Position numbers and translations under genes: made by a program
Part shown: positions 18,093 through 28,290 of the stretch, in pieces
How the letters are laid out: every line of letters begins with the position of its first letter
How positions within the stretch are numbered: position 1 is the first letter of the stretch
The notes under the pieces: model-generated
What the model was told of the DNA's origin: nothing
What the model saw: the letters and a program-made list of their open reading frames with translations, nothing else
Database searches by the model: none
DNA from: Alphaproteobacteria bacterium
Lineage (GTDB): Bacteria; Pseudomonadota; Alphaproteobacteria; Micropepsales; Micropepsaceae
Assembly (NCBI GenBank): GCA_025924715.1
Contig: JAICHV010000001.1
Coordinates: 1-64,000 of the forward strand
DNA: 64,000 bases
Reading direction: 5' to 3'

Positions 18093-19460
18093 TTGACACG
18101 GCAAGTCGACATAACGCTGGGCCACAGGCACGTAATCACAGGCCTCGCCTCGGTTTCAACCTTCATAATCGCCGCGAAAATCTGCGGCGCTCTCAAGGAA
18201 GTTGCCGTTGCGGCTCGTTATGGCACAAATCCCGCCGCCGACGCCTATGTCTACGTTTTTAGCCTCTTGTCCTCGCCACTGGCCATTTGGACGAGCGCCC
18301 TCTCCTTCACTCTCATTCCCCTTCTTGTCAAAGCAAGAAAAGAACAACCAGCCCAAATTGAAGCTTTTCAACGGGAATTCTTCACACTTTCATTGCTGGT
18401 GGGTAGCGCCCTCGGACTGTTTTGCGGAGCCGGTCTGGTGGCCGTGTTACTTGGATCAGCGTCGGGCTTGCCCGCAACTGCACTGCCCTACGCCATTTGG
18501 ATGGCGGCTCCGTTGGCCCTACTGTTGCCACTCGGCTTCGCCTCGACGTTGTTTGCCACGCAGTTGATGGTGAGCCGCCGTCACACAAACAGTCTGTTCG
18601 AAGGCATTCCGTCCCTCTGCCTGCTGATCGTTGTGGTTGTTTATCGCGACAATACCGGCAGATCGCTGGTCATTGGCACCTTAGCAGGTTTCGCCTGCCA
18701 ACTCGTCGCCCTAGTCCTCGCACAGCCAAACATAACCAAGGCCATTTCCTTCCTACCGCGTTTTTCTTCATCCCTGTGGAAGGAGGTCTGGCGCTATTCG
18801 CTCGTGGTCGTTTTAAGCATAGCAATATTAAACGTGACGGGCGTAATCGACCAAGTCATGGTTGCACATCTTGGGGCCAACGCCAACGCGACGTTAGGTT
18901 ACGCCACCAGGCTTCTGGCGCTCCTCACGGGCCTGGGCGCAACCGCGATTGGACGAGCTTTACTTCCAGTATTGAGCCACGTGCGTGCGTCACAGACCGG
19001 GCGCGAACACGATATCGCCAGGCGTTGGACGTGGATATTGTTTCTTGTCGGCACAGGAGCGGCTGGGTTGGGTTGGGCAATATCCGGTGTCGGAGTCCAC
19101 CTGGCGTTTGAACGAGGCGCTTTTTCGGCCCAAGATACCATGCGCGTCGCGGAAGCGTTGCGCTTTGGCTTTTTGCAATTGCCATTTTATTTTGCCGGCA
19201 TTGTAGTAGCGCAATTGGTGGCGAGCCATGCACGATACAAAATATTTCTGTATTCGAACTGCGTGGGATTAGCGGTGAAACTGGTGGGCAACCTGCTACT
19301 GATACCTGGGATGGGAATCAAGGGCGCCTTCCTGGCTACTGCAATCATGTATGCGGCAACCACCGGAGTGCTTGTGATTTTCACTAGGCGACGCGCCTTT
19401 GTTCGCTGGGTTGGAATAGCGCCGGAAAGATCGCGGGCCCAAGGAAGGCGTCCTGAGTGA
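18093..19460 (+). CDS. MurJ/MviN-like lipid-linked oligosaccharide flippase
   Basis: The 455-residue polytopic protein has about 12-14 transmembrane segments. Its opening AAKICGALKEVAVAARYG and DAYVYVFSL match the MviN/MurJ branch of the MOP exporter superfamily. In this cluster it probably plays the Wzx role, flipping the undecaprenyl-PP repeat unit. The only usable in-frame start near the 5' end is TTG at 18093, without a strong ribosome-binding site. The essential MurJ is expected elsewhere, since this copy sits among glycosyltransferases. Confidence 0.8.
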   Translation: MTRQVDITLGHRHVITGLASVSTFIIAAKICGALKEVAVAARYGTNPAADAYVYVFSLLSSPLAIWTSALSFTLIPLLVKARKEQPAQIEAFQREFFTLSLLVGSALGLFCGAGLVAVLLGSASGLPATALPYAIWMAAPLALLLPLGFASTLFATQLMVSRRHTNSLFEGIPSLCLLIVVVVYRDNTGRSLVIGTLAGFACQLVALVLAQPNITKAISFLPRFSSSLWKEVWRYSLVVVLSIAILNVTGVIDQVMVAHLGANANATLGYATRLLALLTGLGATAIGRALLPVLSHVRASQTGREHDIARRWTWILFLVGTGAAGLGWAISGVGVHLAFERGAFSAQDTMRVAEALRFGFLQLPFYFAGIVVAQLVASHARYKIFLYSNCVGLAVKLVGNLLLIPGMGIKGAFLATAIMYAATTGVLVIFTRRRAFVRWVGIAPERSRAQGRRPE

Positions 19461-19546
19461 TGTTTCTTAAAAAGAAATTACTTCGCCGCACCTATTCGAT
19501 GCGTCTCGACTTTCTCGCACATGTGGTCGGGGGGAGATTATAAAAA

Positions 19547-20740
19547 ATGAATTTTAGCTACTCGGAAGAAAAAATGCTGGACCGTTTCGGACTCGCGTTT
19601 TTCGCGGCGGCCATGATTGCAATTGCTCTTCTCGGAGTACTAAGGCCCATGTTCAACTGGGATATGATCCCATATGTCGCTCTTGCGGAAGAGCGGGCGG
19701 GGGCGAACGACACCCTCCGCCACGACCGCGCCTATCAGCTAGTGCGCGCCGCGGTTCCTGCCAAAGAGTGGGCGCAGCTGACTGAGTCTGACGGGTACAG
19801 AAGCGTCCAATATATGAACGCGCAAGCATTCGACACGCAGCTTGGAATGTACCGCATAAAAGTTGGATATATCGCTGCAGCCCGTGTGCTGTCCACCTTT
19901 TTCCCTACTGTCATGTCCTATCGCCTGATAAATGTCCTGGCGCTGATGATGCTGTTGGGGGCGGTGATGTGGTGGATGATCATCGGCCACTTTGGTCGCA
20001 CAGCCCTATTTCTTGTTCCTGTCCTGCTCATCGCTAGATTGCCTTTGGCGGCTAGGCTCATAACCCCCGACTTGCTTTGCACGGCCTTCGCGATAGCTGG
20101 CCTAGCCCTGCTCCGCCGGGGTCCTTGGCCGCTGGCCGCCATATGTTTTGCAGCTACCACGGTGATCCGGCCCGACTTCATACTCTTTCCTGGCTCCTTA
20201 TTCGCAGTTGCGTTGGTGAAGCGTTGCGGCAGGAAGGAGGCCGGCAGCTGCTTCGCAGCGGCCACGGCAGCATACGCCACCACAACGTTGATAGGCCATT
20301 ACCCCGGCTGGTGGCCCTACTTCAGTCAGACCCTTATAGAGTACAGAGCTGATATGCACTCCATCCCTCCTTTCTCTCTCGCGGCATATCTACATGCTCT
20401 TACGACAGCCATGGCAACCAATATCGCCGTTCTGACATGGCCAGCCTTAGTCATGCTCCTCGCCATCTGTTGGCTACAGTTGCAGAATCGTGACGGGTAT
20501 AGGCCGCCCCAGGGTCGTAGAATTTTCGTCGCCTTGATGTTATCGTTGGCCGGCCGATGCATCGTCTTTCCAATAACTGAAGATCGCCTCTACCTGCCAA
20601 CAGTGGTCATGCTGGCCCTGATGGTTGTAGAGCGCTGGGCAATGCCGTTTAGGGAGGCGCGAACAATTTCAAACCAAGCCCGGCCCCAAAGCAGCATCTC
20701 CCCGGCATACTCTATCACTACTGCAATACCAAAATTTTGA
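19547..20740 (+). CDS. Polytopic membrane protein, possibly GT-C-like
   Basis: The 397-residue protein has about nine hydrophobic segments. The first periplasmic loop carries an acidic-aromatic motif (FNWDMIPYVALAEE) of the kind in which GT-C glycosyltransferases place a catalytic Asp. The C-terminus is a short polar tail. GGGGGGAG precedes the ATG by about 10 bases. I do not recognise the family. Between the flippase and a second membrane protein it is most likely part of repeat-unit assembly, polymerisation or periplasmic side-group transfer. Confidence 0.6.
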   Translation: MNFSYSEEKMLDRFGLAFFAAAMIAIALLGVLRPMFNWDMIPYVALAEERAGANDTLRHDRAYQLVRAAVPAKEWAQLTESDGYRSVQYMNAQAFDTQLGMYRIKVGYIAAARVLSTFFPTVMSYRLINVLALMMLLGAVMWWMIIGHFGRTALFLVPVLLIARLPLAARLITPDLLCTAFAIAGLALLRRGPWPLAAICFAATTVIRPDFILFPGSLFAVALVKRCGRKEAGSCFAAATAAYATTTLIGHYPGWWPYFSQTLIEYRADMHSIPPFSLAAYLHALTTAMATNIAVLTWPALVMLLAICWLQLQNRDGYRPPQGRRIFVALMLSLAGRCIVFPITEDRLYLPTVVMLALMVVERWAMPFREARTISNQARPQSSISPAYSITTAIPKF

Positions 20741-20802
20741 AACGGCCGATGATCGAAATGGGGATGGATACGTTTTTCAAGCCGGCCCCTAATTGCCCGA
20801 GT

Positions 20803-20808
20803 TATAAT
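20803..20808 (+). promoter_or_regulatory. Possible -10 element upstream of the Wzy candidate
   Basis: The gap 20741-20926 is A+T-rich and contains a perfect TATAAT at this position, without a clear -35 at standard spacing. The downstream GTG start at 20927 has GAAGGGC eight bases before it. Confidence 0.2.
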
Positions 20809-20926
20809 TGAAGGATTACGAATCCACCTTCGTGCTGTAGGCGCCAAATGAAATACCGTTACAGCAAGTTTTTCGCTAATTTCTTGGCTTACCTATTTGG
20901 GAACTAACCTCTGAAGGGCTTTTTAA

Positions 20927-22225
20927 GTGAACGAGCTTAATGTCGCTTTAAGCTATGAGACTCTTTCGGGCCAGATTGTCGGTCTGCTGATAGGGATGTT
21001 TGTTGTCGGCTTGGCGCTGATCACGGCGCCACGCCTTTTCAGCAATGTCTTGTCTCGAAGAATTTTTTTCTTTTCCGTTGCGCTTCGCTTCACTCTCATT
21101 GTCTTGTCAGTAGAGGGCCTCCTTAATCCCCCCTCCTATGATTTCGTCGAGTTCGAAACCGCGGCAGCGCGCATCGCTCTTGGCATGCAGCCGCTTATTG
21201 TAAACATCGCTTCATCCGACAACTTTAATGCTTTCCATGCACTGTTTTTCTACCTGTTCGGCGCGTCATTCTTTCTGGTTGACGCCATAGGCTTGCTCGG
21301 ATTCGCTCTTTCGGTCGTTGCTTTAGCCCGATTGATCCGGTTGCTGAAACTGACGGCGTTCGAACCCTGGATATTGTTGCCCTTTTGTTTCTTGCCGGGC
21401 AGCCTCATTTACCTGAACTACAACACGCGTGAAGTTTTTCAGGTTCTTTTTTTGATCCTGGCGTTCCATGGCATCATCGATTATCGAATCGGCGGACGGA
21501 TTTTGTCGCTGGCTGGTGCGGTCCTATATGGATATCTATTCGCGATAACCCATAATCGCTATATTGTCGTCGTTCCGGCGCTTATCGCGATCGGCATCTT
21601 TCTGCCCAACTTTGGGCGGAAGGGAGGCGCCACCTGGCGCCGTATCATGGTGTTTCCAGTCGCGCTCGTGCTGCTTCTGCTCGCTAACGGCATCAGCAGT
21701 AGCCAAGGATTTCTCTCAACCGTTCAGGACACCGGACTGGTGAATTATGTTAGCGATGGCACCTATATCGGTGGCGCACTATTGGCGCGCACGCAATTTC
21801 CCTTTGTGCTGACCGCGACAGACCCCCTGTCTTTCCTTCTTTTACTTCCGGTCACGATGATTCAATTTATCTTTGCCCCGATCGTCCCTTTCATGATCAC
21901 CGCGCCCATGGATCTTATTCCCGCTTTCGATACGCTGATTCGAACTGTATTCCTCCTGGGTACACTACGTCTCATTCGCAATCCTGCCGCGCCGAACTAT
22001 CTACGCGATACCGCGCTGTTTTTGTTGGTCAGCTACCTGGTGTTTTGCGGGGTTTCGCTTCTGGGCACGCTCAATGTCGGCACGCAAGAACGTCATCAGA
22101 TGAAAATCGAATGGGTATTGATGCTGGTTGGTGCGCCGGCAGTCGCGTCCATCTTCAGCGCCAAGGGCCGCTTACGCTGGCGACTTCTCAGACCAAGACT
22201 TTCACGCATTCGCCGCGTGGCCTGA
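20927..22225 (+). CDS. Polytopic membrane protein, candidate repeat-unit polymerase (Wzy)
   Basis: The 432-residue protein has about ten transmembrane segments. A C-terminal loop reads LLGTLNVGTQERHQMKIEW, similar to the N-x-G-T-x-x-R-H-R region of some oligosaccharide polymerases. A central extracytoplasmic loop (residues about 245-290, GISSSQGFLSTVQDTGLVNY) matches the topology of Wzy-type proteins. The start is GTG with GAAGGGC upstream. It is one of two polymerase or ligase candidates here, the other being at 407-1846. Assignment is by topology and context only. Confidence 0.6.
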   Translation: MNELNVALSYETLSGQIVGLLIGMFVVGLALITAPRLFSNVLSRRIFFFSVALRFTLIVLSVEGLLNPPSYDFVEFETAAARIALGMQPLIVNIASSDNFNAFHALFFYLFGASFFLVDAIGLLGFALSVVALARLIRLLKLTAFEPWILLPFCFLPGSLIYLNYNTREVFQVLFLILAFHGIIDYRIGGRILSLAGAVLYGYLFAITHNRYIVVVPALIAIGIFLPNFGRKGGATWRRIMVFPVALVLLLLANGISSSQGFLSTVQDTGLVNYVSDGTYIGGALLARTQFPFVLTATDPLSFLLLLPVTMIQFIFAPIVPFMITAPMDLIPAFDTLIRTVFLLGTLRLIRNPAAPNYLRDTALFLLVSYLVFCGVSLLGTLNVGTQERHQMKIEWVLMLVGAPAVASIFSAKGRLRWRLLRPRLSRIRRVA

Positions 22226-22359
22226 ATATTGATATTGAAAAGCGTTAATTCATTTGTAGCGGCGATAAGTCTATGGCTGCCTCGTTGGGAACTTGCTGTC
22301 ATCAGATCGGGGAAATGTGAAGTGGCCTACTATTCAGACGTACTATCGCGGAGGATATT

Positions 22360-23630
<1,271 letters not shown>

Positions 23631-23646
<16 letters not shown>

Positions 23647-24329
23647 GGCACGTCCAATGCCGATTTAGCGCCGGGGATATGCGGAGCGACCCCGTCAGCG
23701 GCCTCATTTTTCAGAGCACCGAACGGCGGCATCGTCGCATGCCCGGGCGCGGAAATACCCTTGCGCGCAACCACACGGGCCAGCGTTAGAAATAGGATTT
23801 TCAGGTCCAGCCACAGAGTCCGGTGATCAACATACCACACGTCGAGCTTGAACTTTTCTTCCCAGCTAAGGGCGTTGCGGCCGTTGACCTGTGCCCATCC
23901 CGTTATGCCGGGCCGCACCTGATGTCGCCGCATCTGTTCGGGTGAATATCGGGGCAGATATTCCATCAGCAGCGGACGAGGCCCGACCAAGCTCATCTCG
24001 CCCCTTACCACATTCCATAATTCCGGGAGTTCATCGAGACTGTAAGAACGCAGGAAACGCCCAAAAGACGTCAAGCGTTGATCGTCTGGCAACACTTTAC
24101 CACGCTTGTCCCGGCCGTCGCGCATAGTGCGAAATTTCAATATCGCGAATGGCACAGCCCTCAAGCCGGGCCTTTGCTGACGAAAAAAGATTGGCGATCC
24201 CAGCAGTACTCTGACCAAAACTGCGGTTGTAATAATGATAGGCGACGCCACGGCCAGCGCCATCAGGGCCATTACAATATCTAATACCCTTTTCATCGAA
24301 GCGTCGGCCCTGAAAAAGTCCCCATTCAA
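23631..24329 (-). CDS. pglC: Initiating phosphoglycosyltransferase, PglC-like
   Basis: The 232-residue monotopic transferase has one re-entrant membrane helix (about residues 16-38). The catalytic core carries FAILKFRTM, SLDELPELWNVVRGEMSLVG, GPRPLL and RPGITGWAQVNGRN. Unlike WbaP-type enzymes it has no extra membrane domain, and its C-terminal segment RKGISAPGHATM mirrors PglC. It transfers a sugar phosphate, likely diacetylbacillosamine-1-P, to undecaprenyl phosphate. A TTG at 24329 overlaps the stop of the acyltransferase gene (TTGA); an ATG at 24296 would start directly at MKRVLDIV and is a real alternative. Confidence 0.88.
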
Positions 24330-24937
24330 AGCTTCGGGAGCAGGGTCTGGTGATCCTTAACGATGCGCAGCACGGTACAGCCCATACCCACCAATGCATC
24401 TGTACCAATCTTCGCGCCTTGAAGGACGCGCGCGCCCGCTCCAATCAAACTGTCATCGCCAATCGTGGCGCCACCGCCAATAAATGCGAGAGGGGACAAT
24501 GTCACGTTGTCACCCACGATCGTATCATGTCCCACCATCGCATTCGTGTTGAGCAACGCAAATCGACCAATTCGCGCGTCCTCTGCAATTATCGCGGCGT
24601 GGGCGACATAGCTCCCCGGCCCGATAACAACACTTTTGTGAACGATCGCATGGGTCGAAATTAGCGTGGGTGAAAGAAAACCGTTTTCGTCCAACCACCG
24701 GATAATTTCCTTCCGGGCAGCGATGTTACGGCGATTCACGCCCCCGATCGCCAAAGCGACGCCGTCATATTTGCCCTTATTGACTAACAATTCCGGCAAG
24801 TAACCAAGATAGTTAAAACGTGTGTTGCCCTTGGTATCGGCGTAGTAGTCTGCGACTTGGTAACCATTCGCCTCCGCCACCTCGGCGACCTCCTTGGCGA
24901 ACCCGCCTCCCCCAATTAGCGCCAGCGATCGCATCAT
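24326..24937 (-). CDS. pglD: NeuD/PglD-family sugar O/N-acyltransferase
   Basis: The 203-residue protein has an N-terminal Rossmann-like PglD domain (LALIGGGGFAKEVAEVAEANG). A left-handed beta-helix follows (residues about 95-195) with hexapeptide repeats and the conserved active-site His in NAMVGHDTIVGD. PglD acetylates UDP-4-amino sugars with acetyl-CoA to give UDP-diacetylbacillosamine; NeuD homologues use sialic-acid-type substrates. GGGAGA precedes the ATG by four bases. It is coupled to the PglC-like gene and divergent from the ACP cassette. Whether it accepts the ACP-bound acyl groups made next door is an open question. Confidence 0.85.
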   Translation of the reverse strand: MMRSLALIGGGGFAKEVAEVAEANGYQVADYYADTKGNTRFNYLGYLPELLVNKGKYDGVALAIGGVNRRNIAARKEIIRWLDENGFLSPTLISTHAIVHKSVVIGPGSYVAHAAIIAEDARIGRFALLNTNAMVGHDTIVGDNVTLSPLAFIGGGATIGDDSLIGAGARVLQGAKIGTDALVGMGCTVLRIVKDHQTLLPKL

Positions 24938-25036
24938 TTATCTCCCTAGTATCGGCGCAAATCGCTGCGAAATGGATTCGGATTATGCCCGCTGAGGCGC
25001 CAGTAACCGTCAATTTCAAACACCTTTCGCTATGCA

Positions 25037-25065
25037 ATAGGGTAATGATCCGATAAGATTGTCAA
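25037..25065 (-). promoter_or_regulatory. Candidate promoter for the pglD-pglC pair
   Basis: On the minus strand a perfect TTGACA (25060-25065) lies about 125 bases before the acyltransferase start, with a weak -10 (CCTATT) at 17-base spacing. The divergent gap 24938-25175 must also hold the promoter for the ACP gene, which I could not identify. Confidence 0.25.
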
Positions 25066-25175
25066 CAGGCGGCGTATCGATGTCAGGGCACAGAACGACA
25101 CGTTGAGGTCGGACATAGCTCATTGTTCTGAGCAGGCTTTTGACCTTTCCCGCCATTTGACGAAGGAATTGATTG

Positions 25176-25406
25176 ATGCACCGTAGCGAATTTTTGCCAT
25201 TGCTTGATGAATTGTTTGAGCTCGATTCCGGAACGTTGAAGGGCAGCGAGGATCTTGATGCAATCTGCTGGGATTCCGTGCGCGCGATCGAGTTCATTGT
25301 GTTGGTGAATGAAAAGTTTGGGCTTGAGGTCGTGCCGAATTCGTTAATGAAAGCCAAAACAGTTGACGATCTTATCGCCCTAGCAGGCGATAAGATTGAT
25401 TTGTGA
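25176..25406 (+). CDS. Acyl carrier protein
   Basis: The product is a 76-residue acidic protein with the length and helix pattern of a discrete ACP. The 4'-phosphopantetheine attachment site is the Ser in ICWDSVRAIEF (Ser34), a WDS variant of the usual DSL. AAGGA precedes the ATG by about eight bases. Being the first gene of a cassette with two ketosynthases and a reductase, it is a pathway-dedicated carrier rather than the fatty-acid AcpP, which normally has DSLD and lies beside fabF. Confidence 0.87.
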   Translation: MHRSEFLPLLDELFELDSGTLKGSEDLDAICWDSVRAIEFIVLVNEKFGLEVVPNSLMKAKTVDDLIALAGDKIDL

Positions 25407-25415
25407 GTTGATCCT

Positions 25416-26516
25416 ATGGCGCAAACTGAGATTTCCAATTTGCGCATCGCCGGTATCGCTAGTGCCGTGCCATCGTCTACCCGAGATATTTCCGAGATTA
25501 TCGCGGCCTTTGGCGAGGAGGCAGCAAAGAAGATCGCCGACATGAGCGGCGTTAGGGTGCGCCATACAGTTCCCGACGACGGCTCACTATGTACGTCTGA
25601 CCTGTGCGCCGCTGCAGCTGGCAAGCTGCTTCAAGAACTTGGTTGGAACCCGGAGAGCATTGACGGTCTGATATTTGTATCCCAAACACCAGATTATATT
25701 TTACCGGCGACCTCTTGTGTCCTTCAGGCACGACTGGGTCTATCTAAAGGCTGTGCCGCGTTTGACGTGAATTTGGGTTGCTCGGGATATGTCTACGGAT
25801 TGTGGCTAGCGGCACAAATGCTCGCGGCGGGCGGATGTAAGCGGATATTGTTGCTGGCAGGCGACACGGTAAGCCGAATTGCAGGTACGGAGGACCGGGC
25901 AGTAGCCCCCCTGTTCGGCGACGCCGGTACTGCAACCGCGCTTGAACGCGCGCCCAACACGCCGCCCATGTGGTTTGACCTGGGAACCGACGGTAGGGGC
26001 TGGGATAAGTTGATTGTACCCGCGGGCGGGTTTCGCAATCCGCGCACCGCCAAAACTGCCAGAAGAAGGGTACGCGACGACGGCAATACGCGCTCTGACG
26101 AAGAGCTGTTCATGAGCGGCGCGGATATTTTCACGTTTACTTTGCGCGAAGTACCTGCGCTGATCCAAAACGCCCTGAAGGAGAGCGGTTGGGACGCCTC
26201 TGAGGTTAGCGCCTATGTAATGCATCAGGCCAATCGCTTTATGTTGCAGCAGATCAGCAAAAAGGCGAAATTGGCGCCTGAACGGGTCGTGGTCGCACTG
26301 GAAGAGTTCGGTAACACCAGTTCGGCGTCTATTCCGCTTGCGATTACTTCACGATTGGCGCCGTCCTTGCGCGAAAACACGCTGAAGGTCGTGATTGCAG
26401 GCTTCGGGGTTGGTTATTCTTGGGGTTCTGCCTGTCTGACCTTGGGGCCCATTGTTGTACCCGATTTGCTCATTGTCGAACCGCGGGAACGGGTGAATGA
26501 TCTGCAACCCGCTTGA
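25416..26516 (+). CDS. Ketoacyl-ACP synthase III (FabH-like), first copy
   Basis: The 366-residue thiolase-fold enzyme has an intact Cys-His-Asn triad: Cys122 in DVNLGCSGYVYG, His in YVMHQANRF and Asn in EEFGNTSSASIPLA. KASIII enzymes condense an acyl-CoA starter with malonyl-ACP and release CO2. The C-terminus carries about 30 residues beyond the usual end, overlapping the next gene by 20 bases. The spacing of nine bases from the ACP gene implies one transcript. It is probably not the housekeeping FabH, since a second copy lies two genes on. Confidence 0.9.
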   Translation: MAQTEISNLRIAGIASAVPSSTRDISEIIAAFGEEAAKKIADMSGVRVRHTVPDDGSLCTSDLCAAAAGKLLQELGWNPESIDGLIFVSQTPDYILPATSCVLQARLGLSKGCAAFDVNLGCSGYVYGLWLAAQMLAAGGCKRILLLAGDTVSRIAGTEDRAVAPLFGDAGTATALERAPNTPPMWFDLGTDGRGWDKLIVPAGGFRNPRTAKTARRRVRDDGNTRSDEELFMSGADIFTFTLREVPALIQNALKESGWDASEVSAYVMHQANRFMLQQISKKAKLAPERVVVALEEFGNTSSASIPLAITSRLAPSLRENTLKVVIAGFGVGYSWGSACLTLGPIVVPDLLIVEPRERVNDLQPA

Positions 26517-27255
26517 CCTCACCGGCAAAGCAATCTTGGTGACAGGTGCGTCGTCCGGCATCGGGCGCGAGACGGCGATCTATTTGGCGGGCCTAGGAGC
26601 GCGCATTGTGCTGACAGGCCGCGACCTCACGCGACTTGAAGCTGTCCACGCCAAACTGGCCGGCCAGCACTTAATGGAAGCCTTCGAACTGTCATCCAGC
26701 GATGAAATTGCCCCCTGGATGAAGTCTATCGCCGGGCGTACAGGTCCTCTACACGGCGTAGTTCACAGCGCGGGTGTCAGCGCCACGCGGCCGCTCCGGA
26801 CCATTTCCCAAAAGGAAATCAATTCGCTGATGGCGATCAACGTCAATGCCGCCTTTGGCTTGGCAAAGGGGTTTCGGCAAAAAGGCGTGTTCGCTCCCGG
26901 AGGCGGGATCGTCTTGCTGTCCTCGGTGATGGGCTTGGTGGGGCAACCTGGAAATTCGCTTTATTCTGCCAGCAAAGGCGCGCTTGTTTCCCTGACGAAA
27001 AGTTTGGCGCTGGAGTTGGCACGAGAGGATATTCGTGTGAATTGTATCGCTCCTGCCATGGTAATGACGGAGATGGGTGAACATCTGAAAGCAACACTTC
27101 CTCCCGAAAACTGGAACGCTGTGGAAGCCATGCATCCGCTGGGTGTCGGTCGCCCTGAGGACGTCGCAGCTGCGGTTGCTTTTCTGCTCGCGCCGACGGG
27201 CCGGTGGATTACCGGTACTACACTGGTGGTCGACGGCGGCTATACGGCAGCCTAA
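26497..27255 (+). CDS. SDR-family oxidoreductase, FabG-like
   Basis: The 252-residue classical SDR has the NAD(P)-binding motif TGASSGIG (residues 16-23), the N-A-G equivalent HSAGV and the catalytic Ser142/143, Tyr156 and Lys160 (YSASK). FabG-type members reduce 3-ketoacyl-ACP to 3-hydroxyacyl-ACP, which fits its place between two ketosynthase genes. It overlaps the first ketosynthase by 20 bases, and the next start follows its stop codon with no gap. Confidence 0.88.
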   Translation: MICNPLDLTGKAILVTGASSGIGRETAIYLAGLGARIVLTGRDLTRLEAVHAKLAGQHLMEAFELSSSDEIAPWMKSIAGRTGPLHGVVHSAGVSATRPLRTISQKEINSLMAINVNAAFGLAKGFRQKGVFAPGGGIVLLSSVMGLVGQPGNSLYSASKGALVSLTKSLALELAREDIRVNCIAPAMVMTEMGEHLKATLPPENWNAVEAMHPLGVGRPEDVAAAVAFLLAPTGRWITGTTLVVDGGYTAA

Positions 27256-28290
27256 ATGATGAGGGCGGCGATCACGGCCATCGAATTCCACCTTCCTGAC
27301 CAAGTGCTGACCAATGACGATTTGGCCGCAGAATTCCCCGAATGGCCGATTGGCAAGATTTTCGACAAGACGGGAATTGAAGCACGGCACATCGCCGCGC
27401 CGGGCGAAACAGCATCGGATCTTGCGCGGCAAGCTGCCTTGAAATTATTTGCCAGTGGGGCGGCCAAGGCGGACGAGATTGACTTCCTTATTCTCTGCAC
27501 GCAGGCGCCGGACTATTTTCTTCCCACGACAGCCTGCATTCTCCAGGACGCGTTGGGAATCCCCACCACGACCGGCGCCTTGGACATCAACTTGGGTTGC
27601 TCCGGGTTTGTCTACGGCCTTGGCCTAGCCAAGGCCCTCGTGGAAACCGGGCAAGCCCGAGCTGTCTTGTTGTTGACCGCGGATACCTATAGTCGATTCA
27701 TTCACCCAGGCGATAAGTCGGTTCGCTCTCTGTTTGGGGATGGCGCAGCCGCGACGCTGATCCGCGCAGTGCCGCGCAGTCTTCAGCCAATAGATGCGTT
27801 GATCTACGGCACTGATGGCAAAGGCGCAAAAAATTTGATCGTCACGACCGGCGGGGCGCGTCAGGCAAGAACGCCCGAAACCGCTTCAGTGTCCCAGGAT
27901 TCGAATGGCAATCTAAGGGCACCTGACAACCTCTATATGAATGGGCAGGAAATTTTCACTTTTACTCTGCGGGCTGTTCCGAAGCTGGTGAGAGACGTCC
28001 TGGCAAAAGCAGACGTTAGACTGGATTCGGTCTCTCATTTCGTTATGCATCAAGCCAACGCCTATATGCTGGAAGCAATCCGCAAAAAACTCGAAATTCC
28101 GACAGAGCGCTTCTGCGTCATGGTCCGCCATTGCGGCAACACAGTCTCCTCCACCATTCCCATAGCGCTAAAAACACTTGTGCAGAGCGGAAAGCTCAAG
28201 GCTGGCGAAACTGTCCTGATAGCCGGCTTCGGCGTGGGATACTCGTGGGCCGGCGCGATGTTGATTTGGGACGAGGATTTTCATGGTTGA
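27256..28290 (+). CDS. Ketoacyl-ACP synthase III (FabH-like), second copy
   Basis: The 344-residue enzyme has Cys115 (DINLGCSGFVYGLG), His (FVMHQANAYM) and Asn (RHCGNTVSSTIPIA), so the triad is intact. It is clearly homologous to the first copy but quite diverged, suggesting a different starter, acceptor or acyl-transfer role. The ATG follows the reductase stop directly, and its end overlaps the Rieske gene by eight bases. Some KASIII homologues act as acyltransferases or esterases rather than condensing enzymes. Confidence 0.9.
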   Translation: MMRAAITAIEFHLPDQVLTNDDLAAEFPEWPIGKIFDKTGIEARHIAAPGETASDLARQAALKLFASGAAKADEIDFLILCTQAPDYFLPTTACILQDALGIPTTTGALDINLGCSGFVYGLGLAKALVETGQARAVLLLTADTYSRFIHPGDKSVRSLFGDGAAATLIRAVPRSLQPIDALIYGTDGKGAKNLIVTTGGARQARTPETASVSQDSNGNLRAPDNLYMNGQEIFTFTLRAVPKLVRDVLAKADVRLDSVSHFVMHQANAYMLEAIRKKLEIPTERFCVMVRHCGNTVSSTIPIALKTLVQSGKLKAGETVLIAGFGVGYSWAGAMLIWDEDFHG

